NCBI GenBank assembly: GCA_900548935.1
Contig: URMR01000004.1
Location: 1 to 33,018, forward strand
Direction of reading: 5' to 3'
Source: an uncultured Collinsella sp.
GTDB lineage: Bacteria; Actinomycetota; Coriobacteriia; Coriobacteriales; Coriobacteriaceae
Length of the DNA stretch: 33,018 nt
Shown: piece by piece, positions 7,201 to 14,899 of the stretch
How the letters are laid out: each line of letters starts with the position of its first letter
How positions within the stretch are numbered: the first letter of the stretch is position 1
Notes under the pieces: generated by a model
Databases searched by the model: none
The model's input: the letters and a program-made list of their open reading frames with translations, nothing else
Told to the model about the DNA's origin: nothing
Made by a program: the position numbers and the translations under genes

Positions 7201-7629
7201 CTACATCTCATCGTCTTCATCAATGTCAGCACTCTCGAGTTTCTTGAGATCGACTCCCTCACGACCAACGACCCGTGCGCGTTCGGCAAGTTCATCAAGC
7301 GTTGGGTCTCCAAACGCACGCGTCATAACGAGCTCCACCAACATAGGTAGATTTGTTCCGGTGACAACGGTCACGTTATCGAACTCAGTCGTCATTGGGA
7401 TAGCTTGATTGAACGGAGTACCGCCAAGCAAATCAACAAACACCAATACGCCATCACAAGCTTGACGCATCTTGGCAATGCAGGTTCGCAAATCATCACC
7501 AAAAGTAACCGCCTCCGAGCCCGCAAAAGGAACTACCTCAAAATTAGGCTGTTCGCCGGCGACCATATCCAAAGCGCTTTTCAAACCAGGTGCAAACTGA
7601 CCGTGACCAGTTAGTACAAATCCAATCAT
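7201..7629 (-). CDS. PTS mannose-family IIA component
   Basis: The 142-residue protein is a mannose-type EIIA. His9 in the TGHGQFAPGL loop is the site phosphorylated by HPr, and the aspartate in FVDLLGGTPFNQA is the supporting residue. It would pass phosphate to the IIB encoded at 10333-10797. The last residues are acidic (DIDEDDEM). It is separated from IID by the 207-residue membrane protein gene and a terminator-like hairpin, unlike the uninterrupted order seen in many operons. AAAGG lies 8 bases before the ATG. Confidence 0.95.
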   Translation of the reverse strand: MIGFVLTGHGQFAPGLKSALDMVAGEQPNFEVVPFAGSEAVTFGDDLRTCIAKMRQACDGVLVFVDLLGGTPFNQAIPMTTEFDNVTVVTGTNLPMLVELVMTRAFGDPTLDELAERARVVGREGVDLKKLESADIDEDDEM

Positions 7630-7710
7630 TCTATCTACCTTTCTACCGTTCGCTTTCTCTAGCCAAAGAACCCCTCAAAAGGGCTCTTACGACCACTGCA
7701 TCATTAAAGT

Positions 7711-8334
7711 TTAGTGAGTATTTTGTTTTATCGCGGGAGGTCTGTGAGCGTCTCTAAGCTGCTTTTCAAGGTTGCGATATCTACGTGCTTCGCCCTTGTT
7801 CCCGCTGCTCTCATATTGATATGAAAGCAGCAGATAGAGCTTTCCGCGTAACCCAAGGTCGTTCGTATCCAGCATAGCTTCCATCTCATCGATCTTATCA
7901 TGCCGACGGCAAAAGACTATGTCGTAGGTCAATTGACTGTCCGCCAAAATGCCCTTCGACACGATGGGGCGCATCTCTTCCAACATGGACGCCGCCCGCT
8001 TCCGGTCACCCGTCTTGATATAGAAATTAAAGGCGCGAACCGCAAGCTGTCGACGTTGTTTATCGCTGCACGACATCTCCAGCAAGTGGTCAAGCATTCG
8101 ATCTGCATATGCGTCCATATCAGCAGCTTCATAGATCGTGAAACGCAGGTAATACTGCTTATACGTAGACATTACTATACGCGCAAGTTTGCGATCGAGC
8201 AGGTCTATGCAATCTTGGTATAAGCCCAAGTTAAACAATACCTGCAATTTCATATCGAAGTATTTTTTCGCTCCTTCGGTCACAGCGAAATAAGCCACTA
8301 CAACACAAATGAACAGGACGATCCAAAATGGCAT
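7711..8334 (-). CDS. Membrane-anchored helical-repeat protein of unknown function within the PTS cluster
   Basis: I do not recognise this 207-residue protein. It opens with a single hydrophobic segment (about residues 3-20, PFWIVLFICVVVAYFAV) without a cleavage site, so it is probably membrane-anchored with a cytoplasmic body. The body is all helical in character and TPR-like, with paired helices such as AVRAFNFYIKTGDRKRAASML and KLYLLLSYQYESSGNKGEAR. No catalytic motif is seen. It sits between IID and IIA of a mannose-family PTS on the same strand, which suggests a scaffold or regulator for that transporter. This is inference from position only. The ribosome binding site (GAAGGGA) is about 10 bases upstream. 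Confidence 0.85.
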   Translation of the reverse strand: MPFWIVLFICVVVAYFAVTEGAKKYFDMKLQVLFNLGLYQDCIDLLDRKLARIVMSTYKQYYLRFTIYEAADMDAYADRMLDHLLEMSCSDKQRRQLAVRAFNFYIKTGDRKRAASMLEEMRPIVSKGILADSQLTYDIVFCRRHDKIDEMEAMLDTNDLGLRGKLYLLLSYQYESSGNKGEARRYRNLEKQLRDAHRPPAIKQNTH

Positions 8335-8417
8335 TGCACTATATTCCCTTCAAGGCAGCCTTAAGGAATTAATCGAACACGATGACTGCATAACCGCCTA
8401 TGAACAACGGTGTCCGA

Positions 8418-8480
8418 CAAAACAAAAGAGGCGCACACTCCAGGGGATATGGCGATAAAGTCGCCTTGGAGGTGTGCGCC
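8418..8480 (-). terminator. Terminator-like hairpin inside the PTS cluster, after IID
   Basis: GGCGCACACTCCA (8430-8442) pairs with TGGAGGTGTGCGCC (8467-8480) with one bulge. The minus-strand transcript then enters CTCTTTTGTTTT. A small inner hairpin GGCGA/TCGCC is also present. It lies between IID and the helical-repeat gene, so downstream IIA and AgaS expression may be attenuated relative to IIB, IIC and IID. Confidence 0.85.
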
Positions 8481-8522
8481 ACGTCTCAATTGAGGCTCAA
8501 ATGCCGTGACAATATGGGGTAT

Positions 8523-9362
8523 TTAGCCCTTGCAAATGATACCGAATGCACCCAAGGCAATGGACAGAACCAAGACGATAAAGATGGCCTTCGTCGAGGT
8601 CATGCCCTTCTTACCGAGGAGCCAGTATACGAAGCCGACGAGTGCGGCAGGAACCAGCTTGGGGCAAATCATATTGCAGATGTTCTGCAAGTCAACGGTA
8701 ACGCCGCCGATAACAGGCTTCGCCGCAATAACGATACCGACATTGGTTGCGACCAGAGCACCGACCATAAAGACACCCATTACGGAGGCCGCGTCGGTCA
8801 ACGCGTTCAGGCGATCGCTCATGGTGGTGACGAGCTTCATACCCTGCTCATAGGCCATGTGGGTCTGCTTGCAGCGGAACCAGTCAACAAGGATGTTCAC
8901 GACGACCCAGATGAAGATACCCAAGGGGTTGCCGTTCATGGCCATATTGGCAGCCAGAGCGCCGAAAATGGTCGGGAGCAGCGAACCGAAGATGGAATCG
9001 CCGATGGAAGCCAGCGGTCCCATGAGACCAGTCTTGAGACCAGCAACAGCCTCGAGGCCCTCAATGCCCTCCTCTTCCTCGATCGCCAAATCGATACCGG
9101 TGATGATCGTGTTGAGGAAGTTTGAGGTGTTGAAGAACGGTGCGCACTGGGCGCGGCAGGCTTCCTTTAGCTCCGGCGTGCCGTCGCCGTACAGCTTGCG
9201 CAGTGTGGGCAGGATAATCCAGAGATAACCAGAGTGTTGCATGCGCTCGTAGTTCCAACCATCCTGGAAACCAAGCAGGTTACGACGGTTGATCTGCGCA
9301 AGGTCGTCCTTGGTAATCTTGTAGCCAGTGGTGCCATTGGCGAGTTTCTCATTAGAGCTCAT
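8523..9362 (-). CDS. PTS mannose-family IID component
   Basis: The 279-residue protein matches the length and pattern of mannose-family IID, with QDGWNYERMQHSGYLWIILP near the N-terminus, GLMGPLASIGDSIFGSLLPTI in the centre and hydrophobic C-terminal segments. IID forms the membrane complex with IIC that carries the sugar. The start at 9362 (MSSNEKL) is chosen because the ATG overlaps the end of the IIC gene by 11 bases, a typical coupled arrangement. An upstream extension to 9512 would lie wholly inside the IIC gene. Confidence 0.94.
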   Translation of the reverse strand: MSSNEKLANGTTGYKITKDDLAQINRRNLLGFQDGWNYERMQHSGYLWIILPTLRKLYGDGTPELKEACRAQCAPFFNTSNFLNTIITGIDLAIEEEEGIEGLEAVAGLKTGLMGPLASIGDSIFGSLLPTIFGALAANMAMNGNPLGIFIWVVVNILVDWFRCKQTHMAYEQGMKLVTTMSDRLNALTDAASVMGVFMVGALVATNVGIVIAAKPVIGGVTVDLQNICNMICPKLVPAALVGFVYWLLGKKGMTSTKAIFIVLVLSIALGAFGIICKG

Positions 9363-10239
9363 CGTCGTCGTCTCCCTCCGCAGCGCCAGCAGCAGCGACG
9401 GGACGCTGGTTGTTCTTGTAGTACAGCAAAGACAGAGCAAAGCCAATAATAGCGATCGCCAGCATCGACATGTTATTGAACATACCGACCATATCCACGG
9501 CACCCTTACCAAGCGCGCCGTTCACAGCGACGATGTTGGCGTTGAGGTTCATGATGCTCGTGAAGGCCGTACCAAACAGGGCGGCAACTACAAAGCCGAG
9601 CAGCAGGTAGGCGACGTGCTTTTTGACCGGCAGGTAACGGAGCAGGATGGCGAAGCCAACAGCGGGCAAGGCACCGCCAGCAACAGACAGACCGTCACCC
9701 AGCCACTTCCAGTCGCCGTTAAGGGCGGTAGTGATGCCCTCGACCAAGCCCTGGCCAAATGCGAGAGCCAGGAAGACCGGAATCATGCGGGACAACATCC
9801 AGGAAACGGCACCGAGCAAGTAGTGTACGTTGTAGGCACCCCAGTTCATCTTCTCGATATCGGCATCGCACATGTGACCGAAGAACGTGTTGGCGAAACG
9901 GCCGGCGATATCGGTGTAAACGAGAATGGCAGCGACAGGTACGCCGATGGCGGCAAGAGCCGTCTCGGGATTCATGCCCGCACCCACGGCAAAGGCAGTG
10001 GCGACCAGAGTGCCGGAGTTGGCATCGATACGAGAGGCGCCGCCAAAGGTACCAACGCCCAGGACGGTGAGCTGCATGCTGCCGCCGATAAACAGGCCAG
10101 TCTGTAGGTCACCCATAATCAAACCGGTAATCATACCGGAGAAGACGGCTGAGCCGGCACAGGTGTACCAGTTCAGCTCATCCAGAATCTGATAACCCGC
10201 ATACAGGGTTAACAGAAGAATCTGCCACCAAGCAATCAT
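9352..10239 (-). CDS. PTS mannose-family IIC component
   Basis: This 295-residue polytopic membrane protein shows the IIC signature region GLIMGDLQTGLFIGGSMQLTVLGV and FGGASRIDANSGTLVATAFA near the N-terminus. Several hydrophobic helices follow and it ends in an acidic tail (EGDDDDEL). IIC lines the sugar path together with IID. It starts at 10239 with AAGGAG 6 bases upstream and overlaps the IID start. With IIB, IID and IIA it makes a complete transporter. By analogy with the pneumococcal operon the substrate may be Gal-beta-1,3-HexNAc or GalNAc. Confidence 0.94.
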   Translation of the reverse strand: MIAWWQILLLTLYAGYQILDELNWYTCAGSAVFSGMITGLIMGDLQTGLFIGGSMQLTVLGVGTFGGASRIDANSGTLVATAFAVGAGMNPETALAAIGVPVAAILVYTDIAGRFANTFFGHMCDADIEKMNWGAYNVHYLLGAVSWMLSRMIPVFLALAFGQGLVEGITTALNGDWKWLGDGLSVAGGALPAVGFAILLRYLPVKKHVAYLLLGFVVAALFGTAFTSIMNLNANIVAVNGALGKGAVDMVGMFNNMSMLAIAIIGFALSLLYYKNNQRPVAAAGAAEGDDDDEL

Positions 10240-10332
10240 GGTAAACTCCTTATTTAAGGTGTAACAGTTTCTACAATACCAATACGCTTATATAAACCGT
10301 GCATCCCCCTTCACGGCCTAGCGTTAATTCGA

Positions 10333-10797
10333 CTAGAGCGTGAGAGCCTCTGGGTTATCCTGCGGCGTCAGCTGAATGACAATAGGAAGATTATCGGCCT
10401 TGAGTTTGGCAAATGCGTCAAGGTCCCCCTGGTCGCAACTAATGTTGCGAGTCAGCTTCTTGACCGGCTCCATTGTCGTCATATTACCGACGATGAGCTG
10501 CTCAAGCTTAACACCTTGCTCCAAAAGTCGAACGTAGACCTCAGGCTTTTTCGCAACAATAAAGAGACGTTGCGCATCATATTTGCCAGCAGTGATGTTG
10601 GCAGCGGCCTTGTCGACAGGAAGCACGGACAACTTCACAGTTGCCGGGCAAGCCATGCGAAGAACCTGCTTTTGGGTAGCATCTTGCGATACCTCGTCGT
10701 CAACTACCATGAAGCGGCTTACCTGACGGGCGTTAGACCAGAGGTTTGCCACCTGTCCGTGAATCAAGCGAAAGTCGACTCGTGCGCCTACAATCAT
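10333..10797 (-). CDS. PTS mannose-family IIB component (functional type)
   Basis: The 154-residue IIB protein begins with the intact phosphorylation loop RVDFRLIHGQV (His13), followed by the usual IIB Rossmann-like pattern with FMVVDDEV and QLIVGNMTT. It would relay phosphate from the IIA at 7201-7629 to the incoming sugar. The gene starts two bases after the stop of the GH35 gene, indicating co-transcription and probably coupled translation. The intact histidine contrasts with the Tyr in the IIB-like gene at the left edge of the window. Confidence 0.95.
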   Translation of the reverse strand: MIVGARVDFRLIHGQVANLWSNARQVSRFMVVDDEVSQDATQKQVLRMACPATVKLSVLPVDKAAANITAGKYDAQRLFIVAKKPEVYVRLLEQGVKLEQLIVGNMTTMEPVKKLTRNISCDQGDLDAFAKLKADNLPIVIQLTPQDNPEALTL

Positions 10798-10799
10798 TT

Positions 10800-12596
10800 C
10801 TACTCAACTCCTTCTTGTTCAAGTGTACGGATAACGGGCTCAGAGCGAAGGGAGATTTTCGCATCATACACGCCCTCTGTTTCGAACATAACGAGCTCAT
10901 TGGTACCAGGGTGCAATAAACCGTGCGGAACATAGAGCGTCATGATGGGACCCTTATCCCAAAAACGTCCGACATTCGTTCCGTTTACGAATGCCACACC
11001 CTTTCCAAAACCCGTAGTGTCGATAAAGGTATCAGCCGGCTCAGATATATCAAACTTTGCGCGGTAAAAGGAAGGTTGCCCCTCTACCCAGCCGGCGGAA
11101 TAATCAAGATTATCGATGTTATCGAGTGGCAGACAACGCATCTCCCAACCGGTAACAAAGTGAAGATCAACGCAAACTCCTGTCCTAATGCCCTTATGCT
11201 GCGTATCGGCGAGCAATTTGTGACCATAATTGACGCGACCCATATCCTCGGTCAGAACATCCAGGCGGTTTTGTTCACAGGGAAGAACGCAGTGAATATC
11301 TTCCCCGATGTGCTCCTGATACTGCGTCGCCACTTTGTCACCGTTCACAAACACCTGCGCACGGTCGCGGGCGTCAATAACCCGAATACGCTCTTCATCT
11401 GCACGGTCACGCTCGACAGTCGTGGTATATAACGTATATCCATACGACTGACCCATCTCTTCCATGGGCATAGGATATTGGGCTTCAATCGGCTCCGAAA
11501 GAATATCGAGCACATTAAATAGACTTACGCGCTCACTCACCGAAATATCGGGCATGGAAAACGTCTTTTTTGTTAACGGCTTGCTTTGCGCGATATCGGG
11601 ATACAGCTCGTGAACTGTCCTTTGAATTGCGAAGTATTTCTCGGTCGGGTTGCCCTGTTCGTCCAATGGAGCATCGTAGTCATATGATGTCACCTGGTGC
11701 AGGTCATGCGTATGGCGTGCAGAACATCCGTTCATAAATCCAAAGTTGGTGCCTCCATGAAACATGTAGAGGTTTAAAGACCCTCCAAGCTCGAGCACCT
11801 CGCGAACGCAAGAGGCAAGATCTTCGGGATCGCGTCTGATGACGTTCTCCCCATAGCGATTGAACCAGCCGTCCCACAACTCCATGCACATAAGAGGCCA
11901 TTGTTTTCCATGCTCCTTGTGAAAAGCAGAAAGAGCCTCAAAGTTCTCCTTTGCATGAGAACCAAAGTTGCCGGTGCACAACACATCATCGTCAATGAGC
12001 GTACCGGCACGAAGGCACCCACGCCACGGGCCATCGGAAGTACAAAGGGGCACGGAAACCCCACGCTCGACCATAAGGCGACGAATCGCGCGAAGATAGT
12101 CCTTATCCTCGCAATATGATCCATACTCGTTTTCAACCTGCATCATGATGATGTTTCCGCCCTTGTCAATCTGACGCGAGACGAGTATCGGCATGAGATG
12201 GTCGTAGTAATGCGCAACGTGAGCAAGAAACTTGGGGTCGCTGCTACGCGGTCTCATATCATGTTGGCGCAGCAGCCATGCTGGCATGCCGCCAAATTCC
12301 CATTCTGCGCAAATAAACGGAGAAGGCCGAACAATTGCATACAGACCAAGCGACGCCGCCTCATCAAGAAATGCCGCTAAATCAATTGAACCAGAAAAAT
12401 CGAAGACGCCAGGCTTTGGCTCATGAAGATTCCACGGTACATACGTTTCGACCGTATTAAACCCAAGAGCCTTAAGGTTATAGAGCGAGTGATGCCAGTC
12501 GCTCGGATGAACACGCATATAGTGAATCGCCCCCGACAAGATGGTGAACGGCTCATCATCGAGTAGGAATTGATTGGTGATCTTAAACGAATGCAT
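10800..12596 (-). CDS. bgaC: Glycoside hydrolase family 35 beta-galactosidase (BgaC-like)
   Basis: This 598-residue protein has the GH35 TIM-barrel opening (FTILSGAIHYMRVHPSDW, then YVPWNLHEPKPGVFDFSG). The proton donor Glu157 lies in VENEYGSY and the nucleophile Glu239 in LMCMELWDGWF. C-terminal beta-sandwich domains end near residue 580. There is no signal peptide, so it acts in the cytoplasm. BgaC-type enzymes cleave Gal-beta-1,3-GlcNAc/GalNAc, and the directly following IIB, IIC and IID genes match the pneumococcal bgaC operon. Substrate specificity is therefore inferred. GGGAG lies 4 bases before the ATG. The stop is two bases before the IIB start. Confidence 0.93.
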   Translation of the reverse strand: MHSFKITNQFLLDDEPFTILSGAIHYMRVHPSDWHHSLYNLKALGFNTVETYVPWNLHEPKPGVFDFSGSIDLAAFLDEAASLGLYAIVRPSPFICAEWEFGGMPAWLLRQHDMRPRSSDPKFLAHVAHYYDHLMPILVSRQIDKGGNIIMMQVENEYGSYCEDKDYLRAIRRLMVERGVSVPLCTSDGPWRGCLRAGTLIDDDVLCTGNFGSHAKENFEALSAFHKEHGKQWPLMCMELWDGWFNRYGENVIRRDPEDLASCVREVLELGGSLNLYMFHGGTNFGFMNGCSARHTHDLHQVTSYDYDAPLDEQGNPTEKYFAIQRTVHELYPDIAQSKPLTKKTFSMPDISVSERVSLFNVLDILSEPIEAQYPMPMEEMGQSYGYTLYTTTVERDRADEERIRVIDARDRAQVFVNGDKVATQYQEHIGEDIHCVLPCEQNRLDVLTEDMGRVNYGHKLLADTQHKGIRTGVCVDLHFVTGWEMRCLPLDNIDNLDYSAGWVEGQPSFYRAKFDISEPADTFIDTTGFGKGVAFVNGTNVGRFWDKGPIMTLYVPHGLLHPGTNELVMFETEGVYDAKISLRSEPVIRTLEQEGVE

Positions 12597-12960
12597 GCTA
12601 CTCCCGATCTTCGTGCTCTACGACGCCGATGCCGGTTCCTCGGCCCTCAGCTAAACGCCTTGCCTATTATGGACGCACTAACGCAATTATGTAGACAGAA
12701 TCTGAAGTGGTCCGTAAACGGTAGCGAAATGACGATGAACGGCTTTAATGAACAAAATATAAACCCGCTGGTAAATTACTTTTTAACTATAGATTTCTAA
12801 CGATTCTATATTTGAAAGGTGGTATGTATCAGCTATCCACTATTTCATACTAGTTACATTATGCTTCAATCGCATTTCTTCAAATGCTTATCTACTTTGT
12901 TGTTGCCGATTTGAGTGCGCGTGCGCCAACCCAAGCATCGTCACGGCTTCAGTTCCCCTA
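12597..12960 (-). promoter_or_regulatory. Leader and control region of the bgaC-PTS operon
   Basis: No gene is seen in this AT-rich stretch upstream of the GH35 gene. It contains two operator-like motifs. TGGTCCGTAAACGGTA at 12708-12723 differs by one base from a motif at 17569-17584 upstream of the other PTS gene. TGGTATGTATCA at 12820-12831 is close to the TGGT-N4-ACCA pattern of GntR/HutC regulators. On the minus strand the first motif overlaps a possible -35 (TTTACG) with TACATAAT following at about the right distance. Promoter assignment is tentative. Confidence 0.45.
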
Positions 12961-12975
12961 TTCATAAACATAAAA

Positions 12976-13018
12976 CCCCGCCAAACGTGATCCCCTAGGG
13001 AAAACACGCTTGGCGGGG
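12976..13018 (-). terminator. Minus-strand terminator hairpin after yhcH (copy 2)
   Basis: CCCCGCCAA (12976-12984) pairs with TTGGCGGGG (13010-13018) and inner bases extend the stem. Minus-strand transcripts from yhcH exit into TTTTATGTTT. A close copy exists at 855-894. Confidence 0.75.
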
Positions 13019-13023
13019 TCGTA

Positions 13024-13049
13024 GCGTGATTTCCCTAGGGGAATCACGC
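13024..13049. repeat. Near-perfect 26-bp palindrome (copy 2)
   Basis: GCGTGATTTCCC and GGGGAATCACGC flank a central TA. The counterpart at 902-927 is fully symmetric. It lies between the yhcH stop and the terminator hairpin. Confidence 0.8.
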
Positions 13050-13080
13050 CATCAGGCGAACAACTCAGCCGAGCAGTTCG

Positions 13081-13554
13081 CTACTCCTCCCAGTAAGCGT
13101 CTGCAAGCAGCTTAAAGCAGATCTTCTTGACCGGCTGTGCGCCATCGCCCGGGAACTCGAGCGTGGGCATGTGAGGCTCGCCGGCAACAAACAGCGCGAA
13201 CTTGTCGTCGGCAAGATCGCCGGCGATCGAAGTGTCGGAATCGACCAGATCGTAATCGTCCTTCTCGTCAAACTCCTGGACCAGCGTCAGGCTACCCGTA
13301 GCGACCTTAAAGGCCTCGCGACCCTCGACGTCGATCTGCAGGTCATGATAGCGCTGATGCGTCTCATAGTGAGCCTCAGCCTCGGGACGCGTCGTGGGAG
13401 CCATGACGTTCGCAAAGACCTTGTCGCCCAGAATCGGATGGCTGCCGACCTCGAGCTGCGCCGGGTCGTTCTCCTCGAGCCAGTCGATCAGCACGTCGAG
13501 GCCCTTGAGCATTCCGCGATATTCCTCGATATCGCCTAATGCACCGTAAATCAT
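13081..13554 (-). CDS. YhcH/YjgK/YiaL family protein
   Basis: This 157-residue single-domain protein shows the family pattern MIYGAL at the start, AHYETHQRYHDLQ in the middle (conserved His and Glu metal ligands) and a KLLADAYWEE end. Members of this cupin-like family are encoded with sialic-acid and other sugar genes. YhcH has been described as a sialic-acid anomerase, whereas relatives EbgC and TabA have other roles. The gene follows nagA copy 2 by 32 bases on the same strand, with AAAGGGG 6 bases before the ATG, so co-transcription is likely. The last ten residues recur as a gene remnant at 959-991. Confidence 0.88.
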   Translation of the reverse strand: MIYGALGDIEEYRGMLKGLDVLIDWLEENDPAQLEVGSHPILGDKVFANVMAPTTRPEAEAHYETHQRYHDLQIDVEGREAFKVATGSLTLVQEFDEKDDYDLVDSDTSIAGDLADDKFALFVAGEPHMPTLEFPGDGAQPVKKICFKLLADAYWEE

Positions 13555-13586
13555 CTAAATCCCCTTTCGGATCGTTTCCTTGGCGG

Positions 13587-14756
13587 CTACTCGGCAAACG
13601 CGTTGCCGACGCTGTTGCCACCCACATACGTCTCGACCAGGGTAAGGTCGGGATTGAACACGACAAAGTCGGCGTCGCGACCGGGCATAATGCTGCCACA
13701 TTTATCCTCGACGTGAGCAGAGCGCGCGGGCACCTCGGTCGCCATGCGAATGGCGATATCGGCGCTCGCAAGACCCCAGTCGACGATGTTCTTTACGCCC
13801 TGTGCGAGCGTGAGCACCGAACCGGCGATAGCAGAGCCATCGGCGAGCCAGCAAAGGTTGTCCTTCATAACGACGTCCATGCCGCCGCTGGTGTACTTGC
13901 CCTCGGGCATGCCGCCGCAACCCAGGCAGTCGGTAATCAGCACCGTGTGCTGCCAGCCCTTGGCCTGCAGCAAGGCCTTGATAGCAGCGGGGTTCACGTG
14001 TTTGCCGTCGCAAATGATCTCGGCATAGGTATTGGGCGTGGTCATAGCGGCGCCGACGACACCGGGCTCACGGTGATGCAGACCACGCTGGCCGTTGTAG
14101 GTATGCGTAAAGCAGCTGGCGCCAGCATTGATAGCGGCGGCACACTCATCATAGGTGGCATCAGAGTGGCCAATGCAGGTCACGACGCCCTTTGCGCTCA
14201 GAGCCGCAGCGTAAGCGGCAGCGCCATCGCGCTCGGCCGCCATGGCGCTCTTGACGATACGACCGCCGGCGGCCTCCTGCCACTCGTCAAAAACTTCCTC
14301 GGACGGGTCGATCAGATAAGCGGGGTTCTGGGCGCCCACATGCTTCATGGTAAAGAACGGACCCTCCAGGTAGATGCCCTGAATACGAGCACCGCAGAAC
14401 TCGGGCCCGCGCTCTTCGTCCGCCTGTGCAATAGCGGCACAGGCGTCCTTGATCTGCTCCACGCCGTCGGTAAAGGTCGTAGGCAGCCAGCTGGTGGTAC
14501 CACGACGAGCGAGCTCGGTCGAGCTGATGTTGATACCCTCGGCATCGTTATCGGTCGTGGCATGGTTATAGAAGCCATGAATGTGGGTGTCTACCATGCC
14601 CGGCGCAATCCATGTACCCGAATAATCTTTGATCTCGCAAGCGGGCTCATCGGCCTGCCAAGCGCCAAAGACGCCGTCTTCGACCATGAGGTAGCCGCCC
14701 AGCTGCGGCCCCGCCGGCAAAAAGAACTTGTCGGCCTTGATAGCATACGTGCTCAT
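13587..14756 (-). CDS. nagA: N-acetylglucosamine-6-phosphate deacetylase, copy 2 (full length)
   Basis: The 389-residue amidohydrolase has all expected residues: His58 and His60 in DTHIHG, metal ligand Glu131 in YLEGPFF, His197 and His218 and catalytic Asp276 in LITDCLGCGG. It converts GlcNAc-6-P to glucosamine-6-P plus acetate, and the family can also use GalNAc-6-P. It is a very close paralogue of 3852-4985 but retains the 12-residue VFDEWQEAAGGR segment missing there. GGGAG precedes the ATG by 5 bases. It is downstream of a GntR regulator and a GlcNAc-type PTS and upstream of yhcH, so it probably serves GlcNAc or sialic-acid catabolism. glmS/nagB-type deaminases are not in the window. Confidence 0.95.
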   Translation of the reverse strand: MSTYAIKADKFFLPAGPQLGGYLMVEDGVFGAWQADEPACEIKDYSGTWIAPGMVDTHIHGFYNHATTDNDAEGINISSTELARRGTTSWLPTTFTDGVEQIKDACAAIAQADEERGPEFCGARIQGIYLEGPFFTMKHVGAQNPAYLIDPSEEVFDEWQEAAGGRIVKSAMAAERDGAAAYAAALSAKGVVTCIGHSDATYDECAAAINAGASCFTHTYNGQRGLHHREPGVVGAAMTTPNTYAEIICDGKHVNPAAIKALLQAKGWQHTVLITDCLGCGGMPEGKYTSGGMDVVMKDNLCWLADGSAIAGSVLTLAQGVKNIVDWGLASADIAIRMATEVPARSAHVEDKCGSIMPGRDADFVVFNPDLTLVETYVGGNSVGNAFAE

Positions 14757-14842
14757 CTATGCTCCCGTACCCGCAGTGCGTTTTAGGGCGGATCAAAAAC
14801 CACTGCATTGTTAATTCGAGCGATTGTTCGTTGCCTTCTACC

Positions 14843-14881
14843 GCTTGGCACATTTTGCACCCGCCGCAAAACACGCCAAGC
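14843..14881 (-). other. Interrupted inverted repeat between gntR copy 2 and nagA copy 2
   Basis: GCTTGGC-ACA-TTTTGC (14843-14858) and GCAAAA-CAC-GCCAAGC (14866-14881) pair over 7 and 6 bp around an internal loop. No T-run follows on the minus strand, so it may be an operator or RNA structure, not a classic terminator. Confidence 0.5.
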
Positions 14882-14899
14882 CGTTTATACCCAATAACT

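Noticed and set aside
7640..7710. Weak hairpin (AAGAGCCC with GGGGTTCTT) between the helical-repeat gene and IIA
   Set aside because: The stem relies on G-U pairs and has no T-run, so it is not supported as a terminator.
13539..14786. Plus-strand open frame of 415 codons opposite nagA copy 2
   Set aside because: A matching shadow frame appears opposite nagA copy 1. Both reflect codon bias of the real genes.
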